Notes: generated by a model from the sequence alone, not told the origin. A stretch of 64,000 bases of DNA from JBKBKC01 sp046294265 (GCA_046294265.1 JBKBKC010000003.1:124001-188000), one strand, 5' to 3'; shown: positions 1 through 9,483, counted from the first letter of the stretch. Program-made: numbers and translations.

Positions 1-1
1 G

Positions 2-115
2 CTGGGATGGGTGGCGCAGGGGGCGACGATCGTGGGGGGCTGCTGCGAGGTGGGGCCGCGCCATATCGCGGCGCTGGCCGGGGCGCTGCGCGCGGCGGGG
101 CATGAGATCGCGTGA
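2..115 (+). CDS. Homocysteine S-methyltransferase family protein, C-terminal end (partial)
   Basis: The window opens inside this gene, and only the last 37 residues are present. They contain the GGCCEVGPRHI motif followed by a short Ala-rich helix. In homocysteine S-methyltransferases (Pfam PF02574) this GGCC pair supplies two of the three zinc-binding cysteines that activate homocysteine. The stop TGA overlaps the GTG start of the next gene (GTGA), so the two are probably translationally coupled. The substrate (S-methylmethionine, betaine or other) cannot be told from this fragment. Confidence 0.75.
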   Translation: MGWVAQGATIVGGCCEVGPRHIAALAGALRAAGHEIA

Positions 116-759
116 CCTACCGCTACGATCCGCCGCCGGGAGAGCCGGAGGTTCTGCACGAGGATGCGGCGCTGCTGGTGGTGCGAAAGCCCGAGGGCTT
201 GCTCTCGGTTCCCGGCAAGGGCGAGGACAAGGCCGATTGCCTGATCACGCGGTTGCAGCGGCGCTATGCCCGCGTGCTTTTGGTGCACCGGCTGGACACC
301 GATACCTCTGGCGTGATGGTCTTTGCCCGCCAGAGTGCCGCGCAGGTGGCGCTGGCCGGGCAGTTCGAGCGGCGCGAGACGGAAAAGACCTATGTCGCGC
401 GGGTCTGGGGGCGGGTCGCGGGCGAGGCGGGCACCGTCGATCTGCCGCTGATCGTGGACTGGCCGAACCGCCCGCGCCAGCATGTGAATCACGAGACGGG
501 CCGTGTGGCGGTGACCGACTGGCAGGTGATCGCGCGGGGGGAGGATGAGACGCGGATGCGGCTTTGCCCGCGCACGGGCCGCAGCCACCAGTTGCGCGTG
601 CACATGCAGGCGCTGGGCCATCCGATCCTGGGCGATCCGCTCTATGCGCACGCGCAGGCCGCCGCGCATCCGCGGCTGATGCTGCATGCCGGGGCGCTGG
701 CGTTCCGCCACCCCGAGACGGGCGCGCGGGTGGCGTTTTCCGATCCCGCGCCGTTCTGA
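112..759 (+). CDS. RluA-family RNA pseudouridine synthase
   Basis: This 215-residue protein isomerises uridine to pseudouridine in rRNA or tRNA. The family signature HRLDTDTSG lies at residues 59-67, with Asp62 as the expected catalytic aspartate. The N-terminal KPEGL..VPG element (26-35) and the C-terminal GRSHQLRVHM element are also typical. It has no S4 domain and is short, like RluA and TruC rather than RluC or RluD. The GTG start overlaps the upstream stop codon. The exact RNA target cannot be assigned from sequence alone. Confidence 0.9.
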   Translation: MTYRYDPPPGEPEVLHEDAALLVVRKPEGLLSVPGKGEDKADCLITRLQRRYARVLLVHRLDTDTSGVMVFARQSAAQVALAGQFERRETEKTYVARVWGRVAGEAGTVDLPLIVDWPNRPRQHVNHETGRVAVTDWQVIARGEDETRMRLCPRTGRSHQLRVHMQALGHPILGDPLYAHAQAAAHPRLMLHAGALAFRHPETGARVAFSDPAPF

Positions 760-871
760 AGAACGGCTGTCACGGTTTCGCAATCCTCGCCGCATATCGC
801 TGTTGCCAGAACGCCCCCGGTCGGGGGATGACTTGCGGCAGGGCAGATGTGGCCCGCCAGGGAGACGCAGG

Positions 872-2503
872 ATGCATCCGGTGCTCATTCCGTTCCAGTT
901 CCGCTATCTGCCGGTCACGATCTCCGTGCTGGGATGCGGGGTCTTTGCCGTCGCTGCGCTGGCCGTGCCGGGTTTGCGCGGTGGCTTTGCCTTCGCTGCG
1001 CTGGTGTTCGGGGCACTGGCGGTGATGGGTGTTCGTGACCTGACGCAGACGCGCCACGCGATCCTGCGCAACTATCCGCTGTCTGCACGGCTGCGGTTCC
1101 TGCTGGAGATGGTGCGGCCCGAAATCCGGCAGTATTTCCTGGAAAGCGACAAGGACGGCACCCCCTTTCCGCGCGACAAGCGCGCCATCGTCTATCAGCG
1201 CGCCAAGCAGGACCTGGACAAGCGGCCCTTCGGCACGCAATACGACGTCTATTCCGACCAGTTCGAATGGCTGCACCATTCGCTCGCGCCCAAGGCCCCG
1301 CCCGCCAATGACCGGATGCGCGTGATGGTGGGCGAGGCGACGGCGCAGCCCTATTCCGCCTCGCTTTTGAACATCTCCGCGATGTCATACGGGGCGCTGT
1401 CGGCCAATGCGATCCGCTCGCTGAACCGGGGTGCCAAGTTGGGCGATTTCGCCCATGACACCGGCGAGGGCGGCGTGTCGCCCTATCACCGCGAGGCTGG
1501 CGGCGACCTGATCTGGGAAATCGGGTCGGGCTATTTCGGCTGCCGCACGCCGGAGGGCCGGTTCGACCCGGCGCGCTTTGCCGAAGGGGCCAGCGATCCG
1601 CAGATCAGGATGGTGGAGCTGAAGCTGTCGCAGGGCGCCAAGCCCGGCCACGGCGGGGTGCTGCCCGCCGCCAAGATCACGCCCGAGATCGCGGCGATCC
1701 GGGGCGTGCCGATGGGGCAGGACTGCGTGTCGCCCGCCGCGCATGCGGTGTTTTCGACGCCTGCGGGGCTGTTGGAGTTCATCGCCGTGATGCGCGAGGC
1801 GTCGGGGGGCAAGCCTGCGGGGTTCAAGCTCTGTATCGGGCATCCGTGGGAATTCATGGGAATCGTCAAGGCCATGGTGGAAACCGGGATCACCCCCGAT
1901 TTCATCGTGGTGGACGGCAAGGAGGGCGGCACCGGGGCCGCGCCCATGGAATTCATGGACCATATGGGGATGCCGCTGCGCGACGGGCTGAACTTTGCGC
2001 ACAACGCGCTGGTGGGGGCGGGGCTGCGTGAGCGCATCCGGCTGGGGGCATCGGGCAAGATCATCACCGCCTTCGACATGGCGCGGGTCATGGCGCTGGG
2101 GGCTGACTGGTGCAATGCGGCGCGCGGGTTCATGTTCGCGGTGGGCTGCATCCAGGCGCAGGCCTGCCATACCGGGCATTGCCCGACCGGCGTCACCTCG
2201 TCCGACCCGCTGCGGTCGCGCGCGATCCATGTGCCGGACAAGGCGCAAAGGGTGATGAGCTTTCACGCCAACACCATTCATGCGCTGGCCGAACTGGTGG
2301 CGGCGGCGGGCCTGTCGCATCCGGGCGAATTGCAACCCCATCATTTCCTGCGCCGCGTGGCATCGGACCGGGTGATCAGCTTTGCCGAACAATACGAGAT
2401 GCTGAGCCCCGGCCAGCTTCTGTCCGACCCGATGTCGAGCCGCCGCTATGGTGAGGCCTGGCGGCTGGCCCGCACCGACAGTTTCGACCGCGCCGCCGCC
2501 TGA
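872..2503 (+). CDS. FMN-binding glutamate synthase family protein, membrane-anchored
   Basis: This 543-residue protein has two hydrophobic segments at the N terminus (about residues 10-50), then a glutamate-synthase-like FMN TIM barrel. Recognisable parts are the FKLCIGHPWEF and DGKEGGTGAAP strands and the cysteine cluster CIQAQACHTGHCPTG, equivalent to the 3Fe-4S ligands of GltB. There is no amidotransferase domain, so it is not a complete glutamate synthase; the physiological reaction of this stand-alone family is not settled. The ATG at 872 follows GGGAGACGCAGG and is preferred to an earlier in-frame codon at 686, because the extra residues overlap rluA and look non-coding. Confidence 0.85.
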   Translation: MHPVLIPFQFRYLPVTISVLGCGVFAVAALAVPGLRGGFAFAALVFGALAVMGVRDLTQTRHAILRNYPLSARLRFLLEMVRPEIRQYFLESDKDGTPFPRDKRAIVYQRAKQDLDKRPFGTQYDVYSDQFEWLHHSLAPKAPPANDRMRVMVGEATAQPYSASLLNISAMSYGALSANAIRSLNRGAKLGDFAHDTGEGGVSPYHREAGGDLIWEIGSGYFGCRTPEGRFDPARFAEGASDPQIRMVELKLSQGAKPGHGGVLPAAKITPEIAAIRGVPMGQDCVSPAAHAVFSTPAGLLEFIAVMREASGGKPAGFKLCIGHPWEFMGIVKAMVETGITPDFIVVDGKEGGTGAAPMEFMDHMGMPLRDGLNFAHNALVGAGLRERIRLGASGKIITAFDMARVMALGADWCNAARGFMFAVGCIQAQACHTGHCPTGVTSSDPLRSRAIHVPDKAQRVMSFHANTIHALAELVAAAGLSHPGELQPHHFLRRVASDRVISFAEQYEMLSPGQLLSDPMSSRRYGEAWRLARTDSFDRAAA

Positions 2504-2651
2504 GGCAGGGCGCAGCCGTCCGCCATGCCCCGTGGACCCGCGTTGACGCAGGCCCCGACATGTGGTTCGGCAGGGGCCGGGCGGTCCTGACCGGGCCGCG
2601 CCCGGCCCGCGACAGGGACGATGCAGATGACAACAGGACAGGTCCGCAATC

Positions 2652-4874
2652 ATGACTGAACACGCCGTTCCCGACATCATCTACACCAGGGTGGACGAGG
2701 CGCCCCAGCTTGCCGCCGCATCGCTGTTGCCGGTGATCCGCGCCTTTGCCGCCGCGGCGGGCATCAGTGTGGGCACGCGCGACATCTCGCTGGCCGGGCG
2801 GATCATCGCAGCCTTTCCCGAGCGCCTGACCCCCGCGCAGCGCCAGCCCGACGATCTGGCCGGTCTGGGCGAACTGGTGAAAACACCTGCGGCCAACGTG
2901 ATCAAGCTGCCCAACATCTCGGCCTCGGGGCCGCAGCTGGTGGCGGCGATCCGGGAATTGCAGGCGCAGGGCTATGACCTGCCGGACTATCCCGAGGACC
3001 CTGCGACGCCAGAGGAAAGGGCCATCCGCGCCCGGTTCGACGCGATCAAGGGATCGGCCGTGAACCCCGTCCTGCGCGAAGGCAACTCGGACCGCCGCGC
3101 GGCCACCGCGGTCAAGAATTACGCCCGGGCGAACCCGCATTCGATGGGCGTCTGGTCGGCGGACAGCAAGACGCATGTATCCACCATGTCGGGCGGCGAT
3201 TTCCGCAGCAACGAAACCTCGGTCACGCTGAGTGCCGCTCAGGCCGGGGCGGTGCGGATCGAGCTGGTGGGCGGCGACGGGGCGGTGACCGTGCTGAAGG
3301 ACGGGCTGACCATCCCCGAGGGCACCGTGGTCGATGCCACGTTCATGTCGGCGCGTGCGCTGTCGGCGTTTCTGGCCGCGCAGATCGAGGGGGCGAGGCG
3401 CGATGGTGTGCTGTTCTCGATCCACCTCAAGGCCACGATGATGAAGGTGTCCGATCCGATCATCTTTGGCCATGCCGTGCGGGCCTTCCTGAAGCCTGTA
3501 TTCGACACGCATGGCGAGGCGCTGCGCGCGGCCGGGGTCGATCCGAACTCGGGGCTGGGCGCGCTCATGGACCGCGTGGCCCAGATGCCCGAACGTGCCC
3601 GGATCGAGGCCGACATCGCGACGGTGATGGCCGACCGCCCGCCGCTTTACATGGTGAATTCGGACCGGGGCATTGCAAACCTGCACGTCCCCTCGGACGT
3701 GATCGTCGATGCCTCCATGCCGGCGCTGATCCGCGCGGGTGGCAAGGGCTTTGGCCCGGACGGACAGGCGGCGGACACCAACTGCGTGATCCCCGACAGC
3801 GCCTATGCTGCGGTCTATGACGAGACGATCCGCTACTTCAAGGCGACCGGGGCTCTGGACCCCGCCACCGCGGGCACCGTGCAGAACATCGGCCTGATGG
3901 CACAGAAGGCCGAGGAATACGGCTCGCACCCCACCACCTTCGAAATTCCCCATGACGGCACCGTGCGCATGATCGCGGCCAATGGCGATGTGCTGCACCA
4001 ACATGCGGTCGAGGCGGGCGACATCTGGCGCGCGGCCTCCACCCGCAAGGCCCCCATCGAGGATTGGGTGCATCTCGCCATCGCGCGCCAGAAGGCCGAG
4101 GGGTGCAAGGCGATTTTCTGGCTGGATGAGACGCGCGCCCATGACGCGCAGCTGATTGCCTATGTCAAACCGATCCTCGCGGAGGCGGGGGTGACCGACC
4201 GCTTCGCGATCATGCCCCCGCGCGAGGCGACGCGGCTGTCGCTCGAAACCATCCGGCGGGGCGAGAATTCCATCGCCGTCACCGGCAACGTGCTGCGCGA
4301 TTATCTGACCGACCTGTTCCCGATCCTGGAGCTGGGCACCTCGGCCAAGATGCTGTCGATCGTCAAGCTGATGAACGGCGGGGGCATGTTCGAAACCGGG
4401 GCGGGCGGGTCGGCGCCGAAACATGTGCAGCAGCTGGTGGAGGAAAACCACCTGCGCTGGGATTCGCTGGGTGAGTTCTGCGCGCTGGGCGAAAGCCTGA
4501 AATTCCTGGCCGAGACGCGGGGCAACCCGCAGGCGCGCGTGCTGGGCGAGGCGGTGGATGCGGCGACGCAGGGCGTCTTGGACAACAGCCGCTCACCCGG
4601 TGCCAAGGTCGGCCAAACCGACAACCGCGACAGCCATTTCTACTTTGCGCTTTACTGGGCGCAGGCGCTGGCGGCCCAGACGCAGGATGCGCGGCTGGCC
4701 GCGCATTTCGCCCCCATCGCCCGCGCGCTGGCCGAGAACGAGGCGGTGATCCTTGCGGAACTGGCGGCGGTGCAGGGCAAACCCGTCGATCTGGGCGGCT
4801 ATTACCATGCCGACCCGGCCAGGACCGAGGCCGTGATGCGCCCCTCGCCGACCTTTTCGGGCATCATCGGCTGA
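2652..4874 (+). CDS. icd: Isocitrate dehydrogenase, NADP-dependent, monomeric type
   Basis: The 740-residue length and whole-length character fit the monomeric (type II, IDH-II) NADP isocitrate dehydrogenase. This cytosolic TCA enzyme converts isocitrate to 2-oxoglutarate and CO2. Visible family blocks are KLPNISAS (85-92), the substrate-binding NPVLREGNSDRRA (138-150) and FRSNETSVTL (184-193), and the late GTSAKMLSIV and GGGMFETGAGGSAPKHVQQ segments. It has no homology to the dimeric Icd fold. It stands alone; about 150 bases separate it from the upstream gene. AGGACAGG lies about 12 bases before the ATG and is the likely ribosome site. Confidence 0.96.
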   Translation: MTEHAVPDIIYTRVDEAPQLAAASLLPVIRAFAAAAGISVGTRDISLAGRIIAAFPERLTPAQRQPDDLAGLGELVKTPAANVIKLPNISASGPQLVAAIRELQAQGYDLPDYPEDPATPEERAIRARFDAIKGSAVNPVLREGNSDRRAATAVKNYARANPHSMGVWSADSKTHVSTMSGGDFRSNETSVTLSAAQAGAVRIELVGGDGAVTVLKDGLTIPEGTVVDATFMSARALSAFLAAQIEGARRDGVLFSIHLKATMMKVSDPIIFGHAVRAFLKPVFDTHGEALRAAGVDPNSGLGALMDRVAQMPERARIEADIATVMADRPPLYMVNSDRGIANLHVPSDVIVDASMPALIRAGGKGFGPDGQAADTNCVIPDSAYAAVYDETIRYFKATGALDPATAGTVQNIGLMAQKAEEYGSHPTTFEIPHDGTVRMIAANGDVLHQHAVEAGDIWRAASTRKAPIEDWVHLAIARQKAEGCKAIFWLDETRAHDAQLIAYVKPILAEAGVTDRFAIMPPREATRLSLETIRRGENSIAVTGNVLRDYLTDLFPILELGTSAKMLSIVKLMNGGGMFETGAGGSAPKHVQQLVEENHLRWDSLGEFCALGESLKFLAETRGNPQARVLGEAVDAATQGVLDNSRSPGAKVGQTDNRDSHFYFALYWAQALAAQTQDARLAAHFAPIARALAENEAVILAELAAVQGKPVDLGGYYHADPARTEAVMRPSPTFSGIIG

Positions 4875-5032
4875 CACGCGCGCAGGGGCAGGCGGTTCCT
4901 GACCGGCCACGGGCACATTCGCACGGCCTTGTGCTCGATGGTGATTGAAGCTTGCCCGCGCATCCGTGATGCAGGGCGCGTTCAGCCCGGGGAGCGCCGC
5001 CGCCGTGCCGACCGGAGCCATCACCCCGCCGC

Positions 5033-5343
5033 CCCTGGGAAATCGGCAAGGCGTTCGATGTCTCGGCCCCCGTCAGCGCCCTGCGGCCGGTGGCGCAGGT
5101 GGGCTATCCGGCGGCGCGCCGCATGCGGCTGGCGGTGAATGGAGCGGTGCGGCAGACGGGCGATCTGAACCAGATGATCTGGAAGGCACCTGAGATCATC
5201 TCGTATCTGTCTCATTTCTTTGAGCTTGGCGCAGGGGATGCATCAAGACAGGCACGCCCGCTGGGGTGGGGGCGGTCCTGCGTGGCGATATCGCGGAAGG
5301 CGAGACCGAGGGCGTGGGCAGCCTTGCCGTCACGGTGGTCTGA
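5033..5343 (+). pseudogene. Remnant of a fumarylacetoacetate hydrolase family gene
   Basis: Only the C-terminal half survives. From 5036 the reading WEIGKAFDVSAPVSALRP, then VNGAVRQTGDLNQMIWKAPE and LSHFFELGAGD, matches the FAH family (fumarylpyruvate or acylpyruvate hydrolases). Near 5239 the reading shifts by one frame and continues IKTGTPAGVGAVLRGD...GSLAVTVV to a TGA at 5341-5343. No N-terminal half is recognisable upstream, so the gene is both 5'-truncated and frameshifted. The flanking stretches 4875-5032 and 5344-5620 show no gene, RNA or clear signal to me. Confidence 0.82.
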
Positions 5344-5620
5344 CGCGCGCGGCCTCGGCACATGGCGCGCCAGGTCCATCGGCCTTTCGTTGGCTGGGCC
5401 CGACGCAGGGATCAAGGCCGTTCACGTCGCCCTGACGGCACCCGGCCCGGGCGCTGCGCCCCTGACATGCTGCGGTGCCCCCTCCGTGTCGCCCCGGTGC
5501 AGCACGGATGTCTGCCTCATCGCATGTCCATGCAGGCGGAAAGTGGCCGCACGTCATCAGACCTTGCCATTGCGCCGACAAAGGCCCGATGGTGGCCCCA
5601 TTCTGAACAAGGCAGCCCAG

Positions 5621-7153
5621 ATGACCGACACGCTTGCAGCCCTCCTGTCCACCGCCCACCCAGATGCCGCGGCCATCGGCGCGCCGGACCGGCCCTGGCT
5701 GACCTATGCGGGCCTCGCGGCGCAGACCGCCCGCACGCTTGACGCGCTCCATGCCGCCGGGGTGGGGCGGGGCGACCGCGTGGCCATCGTGCTGCCCAAC
5801 GGCCCGGAAATGGCCTCGGCCTTTGTCACCATCGCGCAGGGGGCGGTCACCGCGCCCCTGAACCCCGCCTACACGCTCGATGAGTTCGACTTCTACCTCT
5901 CGGACCTCAAGGCCCGCGCCATCGTGCTCCCCGAAGGCTACACCGGCCCGGCGCTGGAGGCTGCGGCCAGACACGGCCTGACCGTCCTGCGCCTGTCCTT
6001 CGCGACCACCGACCCCGCGGGCCAGTTCACCCTGACCGCCGAAGGCACCCCCGGCACGATCCCCGACACCGCCCCCGCAGGCCCCCAGGACATCGCGCTG
6101 ATCCTGCACACCTCGGGCACCACCTCCCGCCCCAAGATCGTGCCCCTCCTGCAATCGAACGTCGCGGCCTCGGCGCGCCACATCGGCACCTCGCTGGCGC
6201 TCACGCCCGCCGACCGCTGCCTGAACATGATGCCGCTCTTTCACATCCACGGCCTGATCGCGGCCGTCTCCTCCAGCCTGGCCGCCGGGGCCTCGGTCTG
6301 GTGCGCGCCGGGCTTCGACGCCGTGCGCTTTTTCGGCTGGATGGAGGCCGCGCGCCCCACCTGGTTCACCGCCGTCCCCACCATGCACCAGACCATCCTG
6401 CAACGCGCCCCCCGCAACGCCGACATCATCGCCCGCGTGCCCCTGCGGTTTCTGCGCTCCTCGTCGGCCTCGCTGCCCGCGCAGGTCATGCTGGAACTCG
6501 CCGCCACCTTCAGCGCCCCGGTGATCGAGGCCTACGGCATGACCGAGGCCGCGCATCAGATGGCCTCGAACCCGCTGCCGCCCCGTGCCCAGAAACCCGG
6601 CGCCGTGGGCGTCGCCGCAGGCCCCGCCCTGCGCATCGCGCATGAGGTCGAGAATCACCTCCTGCCGGGCGGCATCGGCGAGGTGGTGATCTCGGGCCCC
6701 AACGTCACCCCGGGCTATGAGGGCAACCCGGATGCCAACGCCAAATCCTTCTTCATGGCCGACGGCCAGCGCTGGTTCCGCACCGGCGACCAGGGCAGCC
6801 TCGATGACGAGGGATACCTCACCCTCACCGGCCGCCTGAAGGAGATCATCAACCGCGGCGGCGAAAAGATCAGCCCGCTGGAGGTGGACGGCATCCTGAT
6901 GGACCATCCGGCCGTCCAGCAGGTCGTCACCTTCGCCATGCCCCATGCCAAGCTGGGCGAGGATGTCGCGGCAGCGGTCGTCCTGCGCGACGGGCACACC
7001 GCCGACGAGGCCGCCATCCGCGCCTTCGCCGCCACACGCCTTGCCGCCTTCAAGGTGCCGCGCCGCATCGTCATCCTGCCCGAAATCCCGAAAGGCGCCA
7101 CCGGCAAGCTGCAGCGCATCGGCCTTGCGCAAAAGCTGGGCCTGACCGCCTGA
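5621..7153 (+). CDS. Acyl-CoA ligase, AMP-forming (oxalate--CoA ligase/AAE3-like)
   Basis: This 510-residue member of the ANL superfamily activates a carboxylic acid through an acyl-adenylate and transfers it to CoA. The AMP-binding loop HTSGTTSRPK is at 163-172, EAYGMTE follows near residue 305, then FRTGDQG and GRLKEIINRGGEKI. The C-terminal catalytic lysine lies in GATGKLQR (Lys496). The overall text resembles the plant/yeast AAE3/Pcs60 oxalyl-CoA synthetases, but the acid substrate is an inference. The ATG at 5621 marks the start of recognisable homology; upstream in-frame sequence belongs to the FAH remnant and spacer. A ketopantoate-reductase-like gene follows on the same strand. Confidence 0.85.
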   Translation: MTDTLAALLSTAHPDAAAIGAPDRPWLTYAGLAAQTARTLDALHAAGVGRGDRVAIVLPNGPEMASAFVTIAQGAVTAPLNPAYTLDEFDFYLSDLKARAIVLPEGYTGPALEAAARHGLTVLRLSFATTDPAGQFTLTAEGTPGTIPDTAPAGPQDIALILHTSGTTSRPKIVPLLQSNVAASARHIGTSLALTPADRCLNMMPLFHIHGLIAAVSSSLAAGASVWCAPGFDAVRFFGWMEAARPTWFTAVPTMHQTILQRAPRNADIIARVPLRFLRSSSASLPAQVMLELAATFSAPVIEAYGMTEAAHQMASNPLPPRAQKPGAVGVAAGPALRIAHEVENHLLPGGIGEVVISGPNVTPGYEGNPDANAKSFFMADGQRWFRTGDQGSLDDEGYLTLTGRLKEIINRGGEKISPLEVDGILMDHPAVQQVVTFAMPHAKLGEDVAAAVVLRDGHTADEAAIRAFAATRLAAFKVPRRIVILPEIPKGATGKLQRIGLAQKLGLTA

Positions 7154-7156
7154 GGT

Positions 7157-7196
7157 TTCTTCCGTCCCCAAATATCCCCGCCGGAGGCTCCGCCGT
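7157..7196 (+). repeat. CAAATATCCC-type intergenic repeat, copy 1
   Basis: TTCTTCCGTCCCCAAATATC followed by a short GC-rich dyad (CGGAG at 7182-7186, CTCCG at 7188-7192) lies directly after the ligase stop. The same lead sequence recurs at about 11183, 49484 and 61510. It probably acts as a transcript-end element, but this copy has the weakest hairpin of the four. Confidence 0.5.
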
Positions 7197-7241
7197 CTGC
7201 CACAAGGCACCACCCCCGGACTTGCGCACCTCGGAGGCTCC

Positions 7242-8216
7242 ATGAAAATCTGCATCTTCGGCGCGGGCGCCATCGGCGGCTACATGGGCGCCAAACTGGC
7301 CGCGGTCGGCGCGGATGTCTCGCTGGTGGCGCGCGGCCCGCATCTGGAGGCCCTGCAATCCAAGGGGCTGACCCTGATCGAAGAGGGCGTCGCCACCACC
7401 CACAAGGTCCGCGCCACCGATGACGCAGGCACGCTCGGCCCCCAGGACTATGTGATCCTCACGCTCAAGGCGCATTCGGTGCCGGGCGTGGTGGACCGGA
7501 TCACCCCCCTTCTGGGCACGGACAGCACGCTCGTCAGCGGCGTCAATGGCGTGCCCTGGTGGTATTTCCACCGCCTCGGCGGCCCGCTGGAGGGCACGCG
7601 CCTGGCATCCGTGGACCCTGGCGATGCGCAGTGGAACGGCTTCGGCCCCGACCGCGTGCTGGGCTGCGTGGTCTATCCTGCGGCTGAGGTCACGGCCCCC
7701 GGCACCATCACCCATGTCGAGGGCAACCGCTTTTCGCTCGGCGAACCCTCGGGCGAGAGATCGCCCCGCGCCGAGGCGCTGTCACAGGCGCTGACCGCGG
7801 CGGGCCTCAAGGCCCCCGTCCGCCCCCGCCTGCGCGACGAGATCTGGGTGAAACTCTGGGGCAACCTGTCGTTCAACCCGATCTCGGCCCTGACCCATGC
7901 CACGCTGGATGTGCTCTGCACCGATCCGGGCACCCGCGCCGTGGCCCGCGCGATGATGGTCGAGGCACAGGCGGTGGCCGAGAAACTCGGCGTCAGCTTC
8001 CCCATCGGGGTGGACCGCCGCATCGACGGCGGCGCCGCGGTCGGCGCGCACCGCACCTCGATGCTGCAGGACCTGCTCGCGGGCCGCCCGATGGAGATTG
8101 ACGCGCTGGTGGGCGCGGTCGCCGAACTCGGCCGCCTGACGCAGACCCCCACCCCCACCATCGACACCGTGCTGGCCCTCGTGCGCCTGCGTGCAAGGAT
8201 GGCGGGCCTAGTCTGA
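7242..8216 (+). CDS. 2-dehydropantoate 2-reductase family protein
   Basis: This 324-residue protein has an N-terminal Rossmann dinucleotide loop (FGAGAIGGYMG, residues 6-16) and the ApbA/PanE C-terminal helical domain with LWGNLSFNPISALT. Family members reduce ketopantoate to pantoate with NADPH in coenzyme A synthesis, but many paralogues act on other 2-keto acids. Its position behind an acyl-CoA ligase rather than with panB or panC argues against naming it panE. The ATG follows CGGAGG at a normal distance. Confidence 0.87.
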   Translation: MKICIFGAGAIGGYMGAKLAAVGADVSLVARGPHLEALQSKGLTLIEEGVATTHKVRATDDAGTLGPQDYVILTLKAHSVPGVVDRITPLLGTDSTLVSGVNGVPWWYFHRLGGPLEGTRLASVDPGDAQWNGFGPDRVLGCVVYPAAEVTAPGTITHVEGNRFSLGEPSGERSPRAEALSQALTAAGLKAPVRPRLRDEIWVKLWGNLSFNPISALTHATLDVLCTDPGTRAVARAMMVEAQAVAEKLGVSFPIGVDRRIDGGAAVGAHRTSMLQDLLAGRPMEIDALVGAVAELGRLTQTPTPTIDTVLALVRLRARMAGLV

Positions 8217-8269
8217 CGCCCGGTCACCAAGGCGCTTGCAATCCGCCCGGCGGTTCTGTAGCGACGTCC

Positions 8270-8315
8270 GTGGGACACCCTTCCCCAACGAAGGGCTTTT
8301 AGCTGGAAGGCTACC
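8270..8315 (+). promoter_or_regulatory. Candidate serC leader RNA with alternative hairpins
   Basis: Just before serC, CCCTTC (8278-8283) can pair with GAAGGG (8290-8295), and that stem is followed by CTTTT. Alternatively CCTTCC (8279-8284) can pair with GGAAGG (8305-8310), the likely Shine-Dalgarno sequence. The two pairings exclude each other. A serC leader motif (Rfam serC) has been described upstream of serC-serA in alphaproteobacteria; whether this matches its covariance model was not tested. Confidence 0.55.
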
Positions 8316-9473
8316 ATGACAGACCTGCAGACCCCGGCCGCGCGGCCGGCAAACCCGCGCTTCTCTTCCGGCCCCTGCGCCAAAATCCCCGGTTTCTCGC
8401 TCGACATGTTGTCCGATGCGCCCTTGGGCCGCAGTCACCGCGCCGTCGTGGGCAAGGCGAAACTCAAGCAAGCCATTGACCTGACCGCCGATATCCTGGG
8501 CGTGCCAGCGGGTTACCGCGTCGGCATCGTGCCCGCCTCCGACACCGGCGCCTACGAGATGGCGATGTGGTCGCTTTTGGGCGCGCGCAAGGTCGAGGCG
8601 CTCGCCTGGGAGTCCTTCGGCGAGGGCTGGGTGACCGATGCGGTCAAGCAGTTGAAACTCGACGCCACCGTGCGCCGTGCCGACTATGGCCATATCGTCG
8701 ATCTGGCCGAGGTGGATTTCGATTGTGACGTTCTGTTCACATGGAACGGCACCACCTCCGGCGTGCGCGTCCCGAACGGCGATGCGATCCCTGCGAGCCG
8801 TCAAGGCCTGACGATCTGCGACGCCACCTCCGCCGCCTTCGCGATGGACCTGTCCTGGGACAAGCTCGATGTCACCACCTTCTCCTGGCAAAAGGTGCTG
8901 GGGGGCGAGGGCGCGCATGGCGTCATCATCCTGTCCCCCCGCGCGGTCGAGCGGCTGGAAACCCACACGCCGCCCTGGCCGCTGCCAAAGATCTTTCGCC
9001 TCACCTCCAAGGGCAAGCTGATCGAGGGCATCTTTCAGGGCGAGACGATCAACACCCCCTCCATGCTTGCGGTCGAGGATTACCTCGTGGCGCTCGCCTG
9101 GGCCAAATCCATCGGCGGCCTGCCCGCCCTGATCGCCCGCGCCAGTGCCAATGCGCAGGTGATCCACGATTTCATCGCGACCCGCCCATGGATCGCCAAC
9201 CTGGCCGAAGACCCGGCGACCGCCTCCACCACCAGCGTCTGCCTGCGTTTCACCGATCCGCGCATCGCCGACGGCGCGGCCTTCGCCAAGGCGGTGGTGA
9301 AACGGCTGGAGGCCGAGGGCGTGGCGCTGGATGCCGGCGCCTACCGCGACGCCCCGCCGGGCCTGCGCATCTGGTGCGGCTCGACGGTGGACACCGCCGA
9401 TGTGGCGGCGCTGATGCCCTGGATCGACTGGGCCTTCGCGACCGAAATCGCCGCCCTGCCGCAGGCCGCCTGA
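8316..9473 (+). CDS. serC: Phosphoserine transaminase
   Basis: This 385-residue PLP enzyme converts 3-phosphohydroxypyruvate and glutamate to phosphoserine and 2-oxoglutarate in the second step of serine synthesis. The SSGPCAKIPG entry motif is at about 17-26. The PLP lysine is Lys193 in SWQKVLGGEGAHG, and ICDATSAAFAMDL precedes it with the cofactor-contacting Asp. The sequence is the longer alphaproteobacterial SerC type. It is followed by serA, so the first two phosphorylated-pathway steps are co-oriented, and a structured leader suggests control at the 5' end. Confidence 0.96.
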   Translation: MTDLQTPAARPANPRFSSGPCAKIPGFSLDMLSDAPLGRSHRAVVGKAKLKQAIDLTADILGVPAGYRVGIVPASDTGAYEMAMWSLLGARKVEALAWESFGEGWVTDAVKQLKLDATVRRADYGHIVDLAEVDFDCDVLFTWNGTTSGVRVPNGDAIPASRQGLTICDATSAAFAMDLSWDKLDVTTFSWQKVLGGEGAHGVIILSPRAVERLETHTPPWPLPKIFRLTSKGKLIEGIFQGETINTPSMLAVEDYLVALAWAKSIGGLPALIARASANAQVIHDFIATRPWIANLAEDPATASTTSVCLRFTDPRIADGAAFAKAVVKRLEAEGVALDAGAYRDAPPGLRIWCGSTVDTADVAALMPWIDWAFATEIAALPQAA

Positions 9474-9483
9474 TCCCCCCGAT

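Noticed and set aside
2376..4451. Long minus-strand open frame opposite the isocitrate dehydrogenase gene
   Set aside because: It has no recognisable domain, and the coding strand is fixed by clear monomeric IDH motifs.
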